Assembly (NCBI GenBank): GCA_946699065.1
Contig: CAMPDV010001466.1
Location: 52,091 to 116,090 of the forward strand
Direction: 5' to 3'
Length of the DNA stretch: 64,000 nt
Source of the DNA: Loxodes magnus
Lineage: Eukaryota > Ciliophora > Karyorelictea > Loxodida > Loxodidae
A model generated the notes under the pieces. That model made no database searches. It had not been told where the DNA came from and saw nothing but the letters and a program-made list of their open reading frames with translations. A program made the position numbers and the translations under genes. Every line of letters starts with the position of its first letter. Position 1 is the first letter of the stretch. Positions 34,700 to 45,839 of this stretch are shown piece after piece.

Positions 34700-35472
34700 A
34701 CATTACAGAGCGTGTAACGCCTCAATAGCGCGCGACTCTCATAATACAATTTTTAAAGTTGTAAATGTTCGGATTTGAGAACTTCCTGTGTGATAGAACA
34801 CTCATTTGAACTTTTGTGTCTTCTATAGAGCTGTGATTGAAGTGCTATTCCAAGAGACCTTAGTGTTTGACATCTTTCAACAAAGATATTACTCGATGTC
34901 TCAAGTCCTGTCTTTTTTAAGTCTTGTCAAGATTATTGAACGATTCTTTATACACAGGATTCTTCCAGATACCGATGGTTTAGTTAATTTTCGTGGGAGG
35001 ATTGGTTTTCCCTATTTAAATTATAATATAATTAAAAATTTAATAACATTAATGAATTTCTATATTTTATAGAATGTTAAATATGTAATTTAAAGTTATT
35101 TAATCTAATGGATATTTGCTAGTTTTTATTATACCTGTTGCATATTATTATATCAAATAAATAGGGAGGAGCAATCCTACAACTGAAATTTACTTAAATT
35201 CTGATACCAGGAAGTACCCCATGGGTGAAGATCAGAACAAGGATCTTGGTAGAAACCAAGGAAAGACAAGATTGAATAGGCATCAAGTAGCGTTAATGAT
35301 GAAAGATATCAGATACTAAGGTCTCTTAGGGTAACATTCCAATTACAGCCTTATAGATGAAAAGATTCACAAGGGAACGCTAGTACTGTGGAAGATTTCA
35401 GCAAAAAAAATTTTATCTTAAAAATCTTTATTAAGATCTGCGCTCCATTGAGGTGCTACGCGCTCTATAATC

Positions 35473-35476
<4 letters not shown>
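34700..35476. mobile_element. fold-back (long inverted repeat) element, MITE-like
   Basis: The ends are inverted copies of one GC-rich motif: ATTACAGAGCGTGTAACGCC at the left, and GGTGCTACGCGCTCTATAAT at the right. Inside, the arms remain recognisably complementary: the left segment around 34825-34920 (contains AAGAGACCTTAGTGTTTGAC) matches the reverse complement of about 35260-35345 (AGATACTAAGGTCTC region) at roughly three bases in four. Arms are about 300 bp with an AT-rich centre of about 100 bp. No transposase is encoded, so it is non-autonomous. Solo ends of the same family lie at 9107 and 20547. Target-site duplication is not clear. The short standard-code ORF inside is not credible as a gene. 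Confidence 0.7.
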
Positions 35477-35481
<5 letters not shown>

Positions 35482-35503
<22 letters not shown>

Positions 35504-35512
35504 TTATTCATC
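35482..35512 (+). repeat. (TTTA)n microsatellite
   Basis: Seven or so tandem TTTA units directly next to the right end of the fold-back element; a shorter TTTATTTATTT run also adjoins the solo end at 9150, so the repeat may belong to the element's tail or its target preference. Confidence 0.7.
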
Positions 35513-36599
35513 TTATATTTCTATAGATAAAGAAGATGTAAATAAAATGACTAAAATGAGAATATATAGTTGCCTTTATACTCACTGCTCTTTTAAAGAT
35601 TTACTTTTGGTAACTCTGGAAGAAAGAGTGCAAAAATAGAATGTTTATCTCTTAGAAAAAAGGTTTAAGAGGCTTTATTATAAAATAGACTGAATTCCTA
35701 CATCACCAATATTATATGATCCTTTATTTCTTAACTACATATAGAATATCAAGTATATTATGATCCTTTTATTGGTTCTTATATTGATAGTTTAATTACT
35801 ACAAAAGAGAAAAATTTTTAAATCAAATATTTATATGGAAATTTGGATAAAAAACCTCAATATATAGAAGACTTAATTAAGATACATTAAATACTCAACC
35901 AGAAAAAGATGAAAACCAGAGATTCTAGGTAGCAGTAACACATAAATTTAGCTAAATAGCCTCATTTATGATTATTCAAGTTTAAAAATTAACAGATAAT
36001 CGAAATATATGGTATTAGGAGGGTTTGCATGCATAAAATTAAAAAATGAGAGAATTTAAAATTTTAGATGATATTGATTTTAAAATATATTACCTGTTGC
36101 TGCTTACATAATAATCAAACTAATTTAAACTTCTTAGATCTAAACTTGAGATACAAATTAAAAAGTTTAATGAGAAATTGGATTTATTATTACTTTATTC
36201 ACTTGTACTTGGAGTCCCGATATATTGTTGATGTTATTCAATTAAGAAACTCTATGTGATCCATACTCATATGAAGTTGTTTGATATAGTAGATTTATAA
36301 TGGTTTATAATCAGAGAATGGAGAATGGACATGATGAGTATTAAATTAAATCGATTTATTAATAATAAATCATGTTAAATAAAAAGTAAAGAGCACAGTA
36401 AATAAATATGCTGATTCTTGAAATTAAGCATGAAAAGAGGCTTTGATAGATTAAAAAAAATGAAAGGGAATGAGACTATTAAAATTTAAGAAGAAAAATA
36501 TTCAGTATAGAATAATAATTATAAATGGAAGGTTACTATACATTATTTTATGTCTCGTATAGATATAAAGTATTATTAGATTTCTAGGTTATAGTATTT

Positions 36600-36990
36600 C
36601 TAGAATTTTTCATATCATATAAATAAAAAAAAATAATGAAAGTAACTTGTCTGGAGGATAATTACATTCAAATAATGATGAAAACATTTAGTAGCTATCT
36701 AGAAAATTCTAATTTCAATTTTTTTAGTATTATGATCTAAATCCATTAAATAACTTATAAGGGACAAGAGGAATAAAATGTAGATTAAGAGGATTAAGCA
36801 TGAGAATAGAAATAGAAATGCGAATACAAATACAAAGTTAAATGTTTGGCGTTCTTGGGTATTTCGACTTCTATATTGTTTTAGATGCTAAATATAAAAG
36901 TTTAAATATCTCTACAAATCTTCTCCTTGCTATGCATAATGCCACTGAGGCATTCATTCACCTAGATAAGGATTAGTATCTTTGATCTTG
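36600..36990 (+). CDS. short coding-like stretch, frame unresolved
   Basis: Two overlapping plus frames look protein-like. One is from ATG 36637 (MKVTCLEDNYIQIMMKTF, then KGQEEQNVDQEDQAW). The other includes GVLGYFDFYIVLDAKYKSL and LLLAMHNATEAFIHLDKDQ. They may be two exons or a frame-shifted remnant. The 3' end overlaps the minus-strand coiled-coil ORF by about 30 bp. No family recognised. Confidence 0.3.
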
Positions 36991-37644
36991 CATATCACTC
37001 CAAATTTGTTGCAATATGATCTTTCTCTTTCACCTTTTAGTTTTAGTTATTGTTGTATCTTCTTTCTATTCTCTAACTTCTTCTAGTAGTTTCAGTATTC
37101 TTATTTAAATTTTTTAAATTTCTAGCACCTTTTCTACAAGATGCTTACGAGAATAGCATCTTTTTGCTTCTCGTTTGATCTAAATCTTGAGTTATTTTCT
37201 CCTTTTATTATTTTTGGGGTATTTCTTTGATCTTGTAAGTCCATTTAACGGTGCAATTTTTGCTGGTTTTCTTCTATTTTTTTGTTGTTGTTGTCATGTT
37301 CTTTCTGCTTCTATTATTAGTGTTATGATTAATTGTTCTAGCCTTGTGAAATGTTTTAAAATGTGTTAATGCTTCTTTCTTAGGTCATGATTCTCGCTTT
37401 CATTCCCTCTGGAAGTTCAAGTTTTTCCATTTAACTTCTTATTGTCTTTCTTCAACTTTTTGACATCTTCCTTGAGGTCCAGCACTATTTTGATCAGCTA
37501 ATCGTAGTTTATTTACTATTATGTGGTGTGATTGGAGACTTCCGATTAATCATATTTTTTACCATTTCCTAGGATTTTATTCAGAGGCAGGAGATTCAGC
37601 CTGATGGGTGACCTTTTTGGTACTCTTTTTCTGGTCCTAGCCAT
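36958..37644 (-). CDS. basic coiled-coil ORF, possible relative of the CCHC units
   Basis: Minus frame of 228 residues from ATG 37644 (MARTRKRVPKRSP) to TGA 36960-36958. A very basic N-terminus is followed by a coiled coil (KIVLDLKEDVKKLKKDNKKL) and a long Lys/Arg/Gln-rich C-terminal half. The general plan, size and GC elevation resemble the CCHC element ORFs at 9.2 and 15 kb, but no intact knuckle is seen in this frame, so it may be a decayed copy. This link is an inference. Confidence 0.4.
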
Positions 37645-37744
37645 TTTAGGATGTCTTTAACTCCTACCTTTTTGGATTTGCGAAGAATCCTGGTATCTTT
37701 TTTTAGGATGAGAATATAAATAAAGGAAAGAAAAGTAAGTTATA

Positions 37745-39060
37745 ATGAGATTATTAAAGAGCATTAGAAAATAAAAAGCTAATAACTTCAGCAAGAAATG
37801 CAACAGCTTCTTTCTATTTCTCAAGGATTTAAGTTAAATTATTTAAACCTTCAAGAGAATAGAGCCAAATAGAAAAATTATATCAAATAATGACTAAAAT
37901 CTTTCTTTATAAAGTAATACTATTTAATTTTAGGGGAATATAATAAATTCCTAGTAAAGCTTGAGTCAAGAATAAATTGAGGTAAATCAGGAGATTATAA
38001 AGTATAATAGAAAATGGAAATTAATCAAAGAATTAGATAAAAGCAAACTGATAAAGTGTTAAGAAACTAATAAAGCAGAAAAATGACTTAAATTGAGTTA
38101 AATTAAGAAAAGTTGTCTTATAAGAAGTTAAGGAAAAGAAGGAAAATTGAAAAAAATGAATTTTTAAATAGTAATGATATTACTTAAAAAAGAAAAAAGT
38201 TCACAAATCCTAAAAAACGAATAGGATAAATCTTTTCCACATAGAAAAATGATATTCTTAAAGGGCCTCATTTAAATAATACAGCTATTAATTAAAAAAT
38301 TATTATGAAGATATAGCTTTGCGAAGCAATTTTTTATATTAAATACTTAAATTGCAAGTTTGAACTTAAGTTGATATCATTAAATTAGTTTGCTTTTTAA
38401 ATAAAACTTTTATATTCAATTAAGATATTAGATAGTTGTGAATTTCTTCTCTTTAATATTTTTTATTATATAAGTAAGCGAAAATATCATTAATAAAATA
38501 TTTCTTAACTAATTTGCTTTAAATAGCATTTGAATTTTTTAACTACCTAAGAAAATGTTTCGATGCTTATATATAAAATTATCTTAAAATTCGTGGTTAA
38601 TCCTTTAATTTTTTTAAAAATAAATGTTAAATAAAAAAGGATCAAGAGAGTTTCAATAGTTTATTCTGTCAAATAGAAGAAAAAGCCAGAAATAAAACTA
38701 AAAATAAAGATATTATATCACTCCATTAAGATAGATAGCAAGCATTTATATCTAACAATGATTTAAACATAAATAAATTCAAAATAAAAAATAAAAAAAG
38801 GAGAAAGGAATAAGAGAAAGAAAATTCGCAAAAAACAATGATTTGAATTATCTGATTAAAGAACATATCCTTGAAATGAAGAAGAAAAGAAATCTAAAAT
38901 AATTTTCATTTAATAAGAAATTTTTTTAGCTGAAAGAAGTGAAAATAACTTTAAAGTGGTAAAAAAGAACTACAAATAGCACAAGCCAAATAAAATTTAA
39001 GTTAAAATATAAAGTAAATTCTAATATTGATATAATAAATAAGTTTCTTTATCTTAGAAT
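37745..39060 (+). CDS. Lys/Gln-rich hypothetical gene region
   Basis: Two Lys/Gln-rich stretches lie on the plus strand. One at about 37933-38320 contains KFLVKLESRINW, LSYKKLRKRRKIEKNEF and KKRIGQIFSTQKNDILKG. One from ATG 38624 (MLNKKGSREFQQFILSNRRK) contains KNNDLNYLIKEHILEMKKKR and ends before about 39060. The 300 bp between them is AT-rich and may be intronic or intergenic, so this may be one gene or two. The sequence is helical and basic. It lies just upstream of the second TPR-pseudokinase gene on the same strand. No family recognised. Confidence 0.35.
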
Positions 39061-39172
39061 TAAGCATAATAAAAAGTAAATATCTTCTATTTATTATTTC
39101 ATTATATTAATTAATATTTATTAATTAATATGAAACTTTAAATCTCATATTCAATCTATTAATATTTTTAAA

Positions 39173-41764
39173 ATGTCAGAAGCAGCTTAGTATAATCGAA
39201 AGGGAGTCTAATTAATCAAAGAAGGAAATTATCATGAGGCTATTGAGTACTTCAATATAGCAATAATATTAGATACTAATGATGCAACTGCGCATGGTAA
39301 CAAAGGATCTGCTCTTCTTTATTTAGGAAAACACACAGAAGCGATATAGAGCTTTGATATAGCTCTAAAACTAAACCCTAATAATGCAATTGTGCATGGT
39401 AACAAAGGATCTGTATTAGATAGATTAGAAAAACATACAGAAGCGATATAGAGCTTTGATATAGCTCTAAAACTAAACCCTAATAATGCAATTGTGCATC
39501 GTAACAAAGGATCTGCTCTTCTTTATTTAGGAAAACACACAGAAGCGATATAGAGCTTTGATATAGCTCTAAAACTAAACCCTAATAATGCAATTGTGCA
39601 TCGTAACAAAGGATCTGCTCTTCTTTATTTAGGAAAACACACAGAAGCGATATAGAGCTTTGATATAGCTCTAAAACTGGACCCTAATGATGCAACTGCA
39701 CATCGTAACAAAGGATCTGCTCTCTTTTATTTAGGAAAACACACAGAAGCGATATAGAGCTTTGATATAGCTCTAAAACTGGACCCTAATGATGCAACTG
39801 CACATCGTAACAAAGGATCTGCTCTCTTTTATTTAGGAAAACACACAGAAGCGATATAGAGCTTTGATATAGCTCTAAAACTAAACCCTAATGATGCAAT
39901 TGCGCATGGTAACAAAGGATCTGTATTAGATAAATTAGGAAAACATACAGAAGCGATATAGAGCTTTGATATAGCTCTAAAACTAAACCCTAAAGATGCA
40001 ACTGTACATCATAACAAAGGATCTGTATTTGATAAATTAGGAAAACACACAGAAGCGATATAGAGCTTTGATATAGCTCTAAAACTAAACCCTAATGATG
40101 CAATTGCGCATGGTAACAAAGGATCTGTATTAGATAAATTAGGAAAACATACAGAAGCGATATAGAGCTTTGATATAGCTCTAAAACTAAACCCTAAAGA
40201 TGCAACTGTACATCATAACAAAGGATCTGTATTTGATAAATTAGGAAAACACACAGAAGCGATATAGAGCTTTGATATAGCTCTAAAACTAAACCCTAAT
40301 AATGCAATTGTGCATGGTAACAAAGGATATGCTCTTCTTAAATTGAAAAAGTACTAGGAAGCGATTTTTAGCTTTAATTTAGCTATTAAACTAAATTCAA
40401 TTAAGCCAGAATTCTTCAAGCATAAAGGTTATTCTCTTTACAAGCTAAAAAATTTTTCTGAAGCTTTCTAATGTCTTAATAAAGCTATATAACTTAATTC
40501 CAATTACGCAGAAGCTTATTATGACAAAGGTCTAGTTTTGAAAGCTTTATGAAAACATAATGAAGCCCTTTAATGTTTTATTGAAGCTAACAAATTAAAT
40601 CCTTAGCTAAAAGTTCCCTAAATAGATAATGATTCTTTATATTTATAATAATAGAACTCCATTACTTTAGAAAATATTTGACAGCTTTTATATTAAAATG
40701 GCGCAGGCTAGGATAATAAATCCCAAATTAGAGTATTAAACTATAGAATCTTAATCCCTAATATTGAATTTCTAGATAGCTTATAAGTACTAGATAAAGA
40801 TTAATACGGAGTTGTCTATCTTATTACTATCGATGGGTCTAATTATGCACTTAAAGTATTTCACTAAAATACTGATCTTTAGATTTTATTAGACTAGTTC
40901 TATTTTGAGTGTAAATAACTTTTATTAATAAACAGTTCAAAAGTTTTAAAACTTAAGGGCGTTGCTATTGATACTTAAGAGCAAGAAAGATATAATTTAT
41001 GTCTTCTAACTGATTTTTAGTGTAAAACGAGTTTATTCTAATAAACTTAGACAAAATAGCTATTCAAAGAAAGTCTAAAAGGTTCTCCTTTAAGATATTA
41101 TTAGAAACTAAATTTGCTAAGCTAAATAGCAGGAGGTTTAAAGGCAATACACTCTAGAAACTTAATACATAAAGAATTGAAGTCTATAAATATTCTAATA
41201 GATGAAGTGTATTAACCTAAGATAGTTATTTTTGGATTATTCGATAATACAAAATGATTAACCACAATAGAACAAAGAGGATTTCATCAATGGATGGCTC
41301 CTGAGTAATTTGAAAAAAATGTGACTTTGAAAAGTGATATCTGATCTTTAGGTTGCGTAGGAATAGAGATATTCAACGAGGAAATGCTTTATCCAAATAT
41401 AAATGAATAGGAATAACTAAAATAAGTAGTTTATGTTAATAAAATGATTCCTAGATTTTCTTGCGAAATACTATAAGAACCTGAATTAACTGATCTATTC
41501 TACAGATGCTTAGCTTTCGACCAGAACATTAGACCAGATATAGATAATTTCATAAATTAGATAGAAAAATTAAAATAAAAGTGAAATCCATAAAAATAAG
41601 ATGGAGATATAAGTTAGTAGGGGCAAATTAAAACGATGAAATAAGGTCAAGGTGAAAGCATATATAGTTAAATCTAAGAGCGATAGAGTATATTGTAAGA
41701 AGGAATGCAAGAAGAAAAGCTTGAGAATTGGAAGATAAGAGAGATTGAAGAGAAGAAGAGTTGA
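39173..41764 (+). CDS. TPR-repeat protein with C-terminal pseudokinase-like domain (paralogue)
   Basis: Single frame of 863 residues from ATG 39173 (MSEAAQYNRKG) to TGA 41762-41764 (EKKS). Residues about 10-420 are TPRs, ten of them almost identical to one another. From about residue 520 the domain matches the protein at 16623 closely: YGVVYLITIDG, NYALKVF, LIHKELKSINIL (for HRDLK), VIFGLFDN (for DFG), MAPEQFE, SDIWSLGCVG. The catalytic and metal-binding Asp residues are replaced in the same way, so both genes descend from an already inactive ancestor. Expected role: TPR-mediated scaffold coupled to a kinase-fold regulatory domain. The two copies diverge only after the terminal TGA, which supports it as the stop. 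The C-terminal tail (SIYSQIQERQSIL) differs in length from the other copy. Confidence 0.88.
39290..40330 (+). repeat. 102-bp coding tandem array, ten near-identical TPR units
   Basis: The string GAAGCGATATAGAGCTTTG recurs at 39338, 39440, 39542, 39644, 39746, 39848, 39950, 40052, 40154 and 40256, a constant 102-bp period equal to one 34-residue TPR. Neighbouring units are identical or differ at a few bases. The 204-bp block from about 39885 appears to be repeated exactly from about 40089, and the unit at 39478 is repeated at 39580. This is the mark of very recent unequal exchange. Confidence 0.92.
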
Positions 41765-42140
41765 AGTGTTAAACTTTTTTAAGACAATATATAATTTTAA
41801 ATTCTTTATAAAATATTTACTAACAAGCTAAAGGCTTATAACTAAAAATAATTTAACTTTAGTTAATAAATTATTCTATACTATTTTGATTATTAAATTA
41901 AAGGTTGAGATATAATTAAAAAACTAAGGTAATTCTGAGATGAAATATTGTATTTGAAAGAAAATGATAAAGCTTATATGAAAATTACAGGAAAATACTT
42001 CTATGATTGTCTATTATATTTAAATCAAACTTACATAATATATCTAGTATCATTTTAGTTAGTAAGCTGAGAAAAAATGAATCATCAATATAAATACCTA
42101 AAGCTATTATTTTATTAAGATGTAACTTAATTTAATGCAC
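41765..42140. other. intergenic region between converging genes
   Basis: AT-rich DNA between the TPR-pseudokinase gene and the minus-strand TPR-like gene. No structure supported. Confidence 0.4.
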
Positions 42141-42147
42141 TGTTTAG

Positions 42148-43527
42148 TCATTAGGTGTATGTGATGTCTATTACTTCAATAGCGATAATAAGACCTTTAT
42201 TCCTAGCTAATTCATTATACCTATTAAGCAACCTATTTAAAGCATTTGAATCTATTTTCAATCACTTAATCTAGGTTTTATTTTTAGGTAAAACAATAAG
42301 TTTGAGATATATTAAGAGATTTTATTCCTCTAACATCTTTGAAGGTATTGAAAGGATTAGCACTGTATTCTTATATTGATCTTATAAAATGGTTGATTTG
42401 AAGAGAAAAATAAAGAGCTATATTCTTATTTTAAGTTCCTAAAGCCTTTTTTACACTTTTGATATCCTTCGTTCGGAGAATGTACTTATAATTGTTAATT
42501 TCTACATTGCATAATAAGCTTTCTATTTAATGGTTTTTTCTTATCTTTCTCTAGCGCTTATTTAAAATACTTCAAAACTTCTACCCCTTTTCCAAGTTTT
42601 ATTTATTTAGATTTCAGAATTTATAGCAAAGGGAATAGTGATTTTAAAATCATCTTCATCCCTATTAAAATATCTCATTATCTCCAATATATTAGTAATA
42701 ATGGAAATTTAGTATGTTTTAAGATACCTTGATTATTATTAATGCTTACCTAACTTTTTCAATAGCTTCTTATTATTATTCTGCAATTATAAAATGCATC
42801 CTTTTCTAAAAAGGAGCTTCTTATAACGGATCATTTTTTTTGCTTAGTCATAACGATTAACGACTTCTTCATTTTATCTAACATTAAGAAATTTCTTCAT
42901 AAACTTAGGTTTATTATATTAAGGATTTAATTATAAACTTTCGAAATTCCATAGCATCTTCATTTTTTGTATAGCCTTAAACTGTCTCCTCTTTTATTCT
43001 ATTCTGTTTCATTATATAGCTTATTTGTATCTCCAATTTAAAGAATCAAGAGTTTTTCACTTCTTCAAAAATATCTAAAATAAATCCTTATTTTTCTTAA
43101 CTCATCACTTCAGGACTTAATCTAATTACCACATTAACTATCTCTAAGCTTATTCATTTTTATTAAGCAAGTAAATCAATTCTTCTTTATAGTTAAATCC
43201 TTAGGATGTATATCCTACATTCTATAGCTTTACAAGACACTCATAAACATCTAAAATTTATCATCATTAAAGTATATAATATGCTAATATTACTTATTTT
43301 TCATAGCCATTTTTCAGACTTATCTATTTAATTCAAAAAAGACCCTTTAATTGTATTTATTTAAATTAGATAGGCATTTAAATACTCTTAGTTTAGGCTG
43401 CTTCTATAATACCTTATTCTTTATATTTATTTATATTTATTAAAGCTCTATTTTTCAAGATAGTGGTAATAGCATTTATTATCCTCACTATAGATTTATT
43501 TCAATGCGTTTTTATCTTAGCTGCCAT
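42148..43527 (-). CDS. degenerate TPR-like protein
   Basis: Minus frame of 459 residues from ATG 43527 (MAAKIKTHWNKSI) to TGA 42150-42148, without interruption. Helix-pair spacing and patches such as KNRALININKYKE, KLQNVGYTSQGFNYKEELIYLL and NRYNELARNKGLIIAIEV suggest very diverged tetratricopeptide repeats. The first 120 residues correspond to DNA in the right arm of the inverted duplication (about 55025-55370). The right-arm copy changes frame relative to this one. Function would be protein binding. The family assignment is tentative. Confidence 0.4.
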
Positions 43528-43615
43528 TTTTAGTTTTAAGTGGTTGTTAATCCAATATTTTATCAAGGAAGAAACAACAGGTTAATGAGATTATTATTTA
43601 TATACAATGAAAGAA

Positions 43616-45438
43616 TCAGACGGAAGTTATCTCTTGTGATTATATCTCTAAAGCTTCCTTAAAAGAATATCAGCAGTCTCCTTCTTCAAGAGGATCAAAA
43701 GCTTTTCGGCTAATAAAGAGAATTTATCAATTTAAGAAAGAGAGAGGTATCATTACTCTAGTAAAGTCTTTACTTTGACTGCCTTATAGACTATTAAAAA
43801 ACTTGGCATTTACCTTATAATATAAGTTTTTTAGTTACTTTACAACGATATTAGAAAGACATAAATTACCATATGATAGAAGAGGTTATTCACTGAAAGA
43901 TACTCTCATTATAAGAATTTCTGTTTTTTTTAATTTCGAGTGAATTAGACTAGATTTGGAACTTATCAATTTAATAGCTAATGAAGAAAAACCAAAAATA
44001 TGGAGCGAAAAAGTTGAATAAAACTGAGCATAAAGGAAACCAAGCGCATAAATGGAAGACTAAATCATCTGTCCCATATTTTCTTAGCTAAGCTGATCCA
44101 AAACTTGATATGATTTTATCAAAATCATATAAAAATCTTTTACCAAGATAGCAGAAGAAAGCTTTTGAGGATTCGATTAAATTAAAGTTTTTCTAGTATA
44201 AAAACTAGATTTCTATCTACTGTCTTTTTGTAGCATACAGGGCTTATAAGTATTTTCTATTTCAATAAAATTAAGTTGAGTGTGCTGCTCTTTTCTAAAG
44301 TATTTTCTATAGAGCTTCAAAAATATTTCCTTTTTCTTTTGATTCATGAATAGAGTCTAAGTAGCAATTCTGACAGTCCAGTTTCTTTTTTAGTAGCAAT
44401 CCTCTTATTTAGCATCAGATTAAAAACTTTAGAATTACTACCTTAGATTAAGCTGTAAATACTCGTGAAAAATCCATTTGGAAATGCTTAACTGAAGTAT
44501 TCTATCATTTTACTTGGAAATTCATCAGGGCAAGCTAATTAGCTCCCTCTCTTTTCGATCACACATAGATCAGATAGGAGATCTTGATCATACACAACAA
44601 GAATATTTGTTATTAAAGTTCTACTTGATACTCAATAAAAATAATAATACTTAATCTAGCATCTTAGCTCTATCTTTTCTTAAATATAAGTAAACAAATA
44701 CTTTATAAGTAAATTAGGATAAAAAACTGAAATAAAAAGGGTAATATACTAAGTTTAAGAATTGAAATAAATATTTGAGGTTGACATTAAGAACATAGAA
44801 ATTAGTCTTTTGCTTTCAAATAACCCTAAGACTTAAAGGCTCTTAAAACGAAAATTTAAACTTTAAATTATATTAAAGAGTTAGAGATTGAATTTTCAGC
44901 TAAGAAGCTGATTAAATTCTAAGTAAAGTGAAGATTCCTGAGATGTTGAAAAGGCAGTCTAAATAAAAGAAGTATTAGAGAGATCAGTCAGCTATTAGGT
45001 AAATTGAGAAATGTAGCTATAGTATAGGGATTGAAGACTGTCAGTATAAAATCAAATGTTAGAATTGATTAATTATTATTCTGTCTAGTCCTTAAGAAGA
45101 CGAGAAATGAGTTATTTTCCAGCAGTAGTAAAGATATCACACAAGAATAGCTGAAATTTTTCTGTGAAGCATAAGCAAGAAGCAACATTTTTGATAGATC
45201 TTAAAATTAGACAGTACTCCAAGTAGAACAGGAAGATAATCTCTCGTTTATATTAACATAGCAGGCTAAAAAAATACAAAGCAATGCTGAAAATGACTTG
45301 GAAATGAAAAAAATCAAAATTATTAGAAGATAAAATATCCAAAAACAGTCCTTAACTTTACTAAGACATACAGAAAGTAATTCTAAAAATTACCTTCTTA
45401 AGCAGCAGCACTAGAAAAGACTTGATTTACTCAAGCAT
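43616..45438 (-). CDS. multi-membrane-segment protein, left-arm copy
   Basis: From ATG 45438 (MLEQIKSFLVLLLKK) the minus frame is continuous to about 44350. It starts with several hydrophobic stretches (FFHFQVIFSIALYFFSLL, IIFLFYLEYCLIL). Next come soluble parts with SNTSFIQTAFSTSQESSLY and, near 44580-44390, CPDEFPSKMIEYFSQAFP followed by GFFTSIYSLIQGSNSKVFN. After a frame change near 44345 it continues as MNQKKKEIFLKLYRKYF through SSAILVKDFYMILIKSYQ to TGA 43618-43616. The junction TCATGA has a TGA in one frame and an ATG in the other, so an intron, a programmed shift or two overlapping ORFs are possible. Layout suits a membrane sensor of the kind ciliates have in large numbers; no family is firmly recognised. 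Confidence 0.5.
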
Positions 45439-45439
45439 T

Positions 45440-45800
45440 TAGATTTATAATAATTTTAATTTATTTTATAGTTAAATGATATGATCTATTTAAACCTATC
45501 CTTAGCATCTTAACATTAAATCTAATAGAGAATTTAAATTAAATATAGATTAATAGAGTAAGGTATTTAATTATTTAAACTGTATATCTTAATAATTAAT
45601 TATTAATACTACTATCTTCTTATTTAAATTAGACTTTAAACTTCAATTTATTAATTTAAGCTATATTTGATTACTTAATTCTGCTTAGAATGAGAGAGAC
45701 TAATTAGTAGACTTTAATATGCTAGCTTCAATTTAAAAAATGCTGTATCTTATTTTCATTTAGATATATAAATAATAAATTAACATAACTTGCTAAAAAG
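45440..45800. other. conserved AT-rich spacer, left arm
   Basis: About 360 bp between the two arm genes with no protein-like frame. It matches the right-arm spacer (52612-52970) over its whole length, as closely as or more closely than the flanking coding sequence. It probably holds the 3' region of one gene and the promoter of the next. Confidence 0.55.
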
Positions 45801-45839
45801 AATCAGCACAGAGACCGTAGCAGAGACATTCCTTTATAT

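Noticed and set aside
35160-35390. rRNA- or intron-like sequence because of its higher GC and structured look
   Set aside because: It is the reverse complement of the left half of the same fold-back element, which explains the composition; no rRNA core motif is present.
39290-40330. CRISPR-like regular repeats
   Set aside because: The 102-bp units are contiguous, coding and lack unique spacers; they are TPR units.
43607-45484. A 625-codon plus-strand ORF in the left arm
   Set aside because: It is open from ATG 43607 to TGA 45482-45484, but it is rich in TGA and aromatic residues. The minus strand of the same DNA gives better balanced protein sequence shared with the right arm, so this is an antisense artefact.
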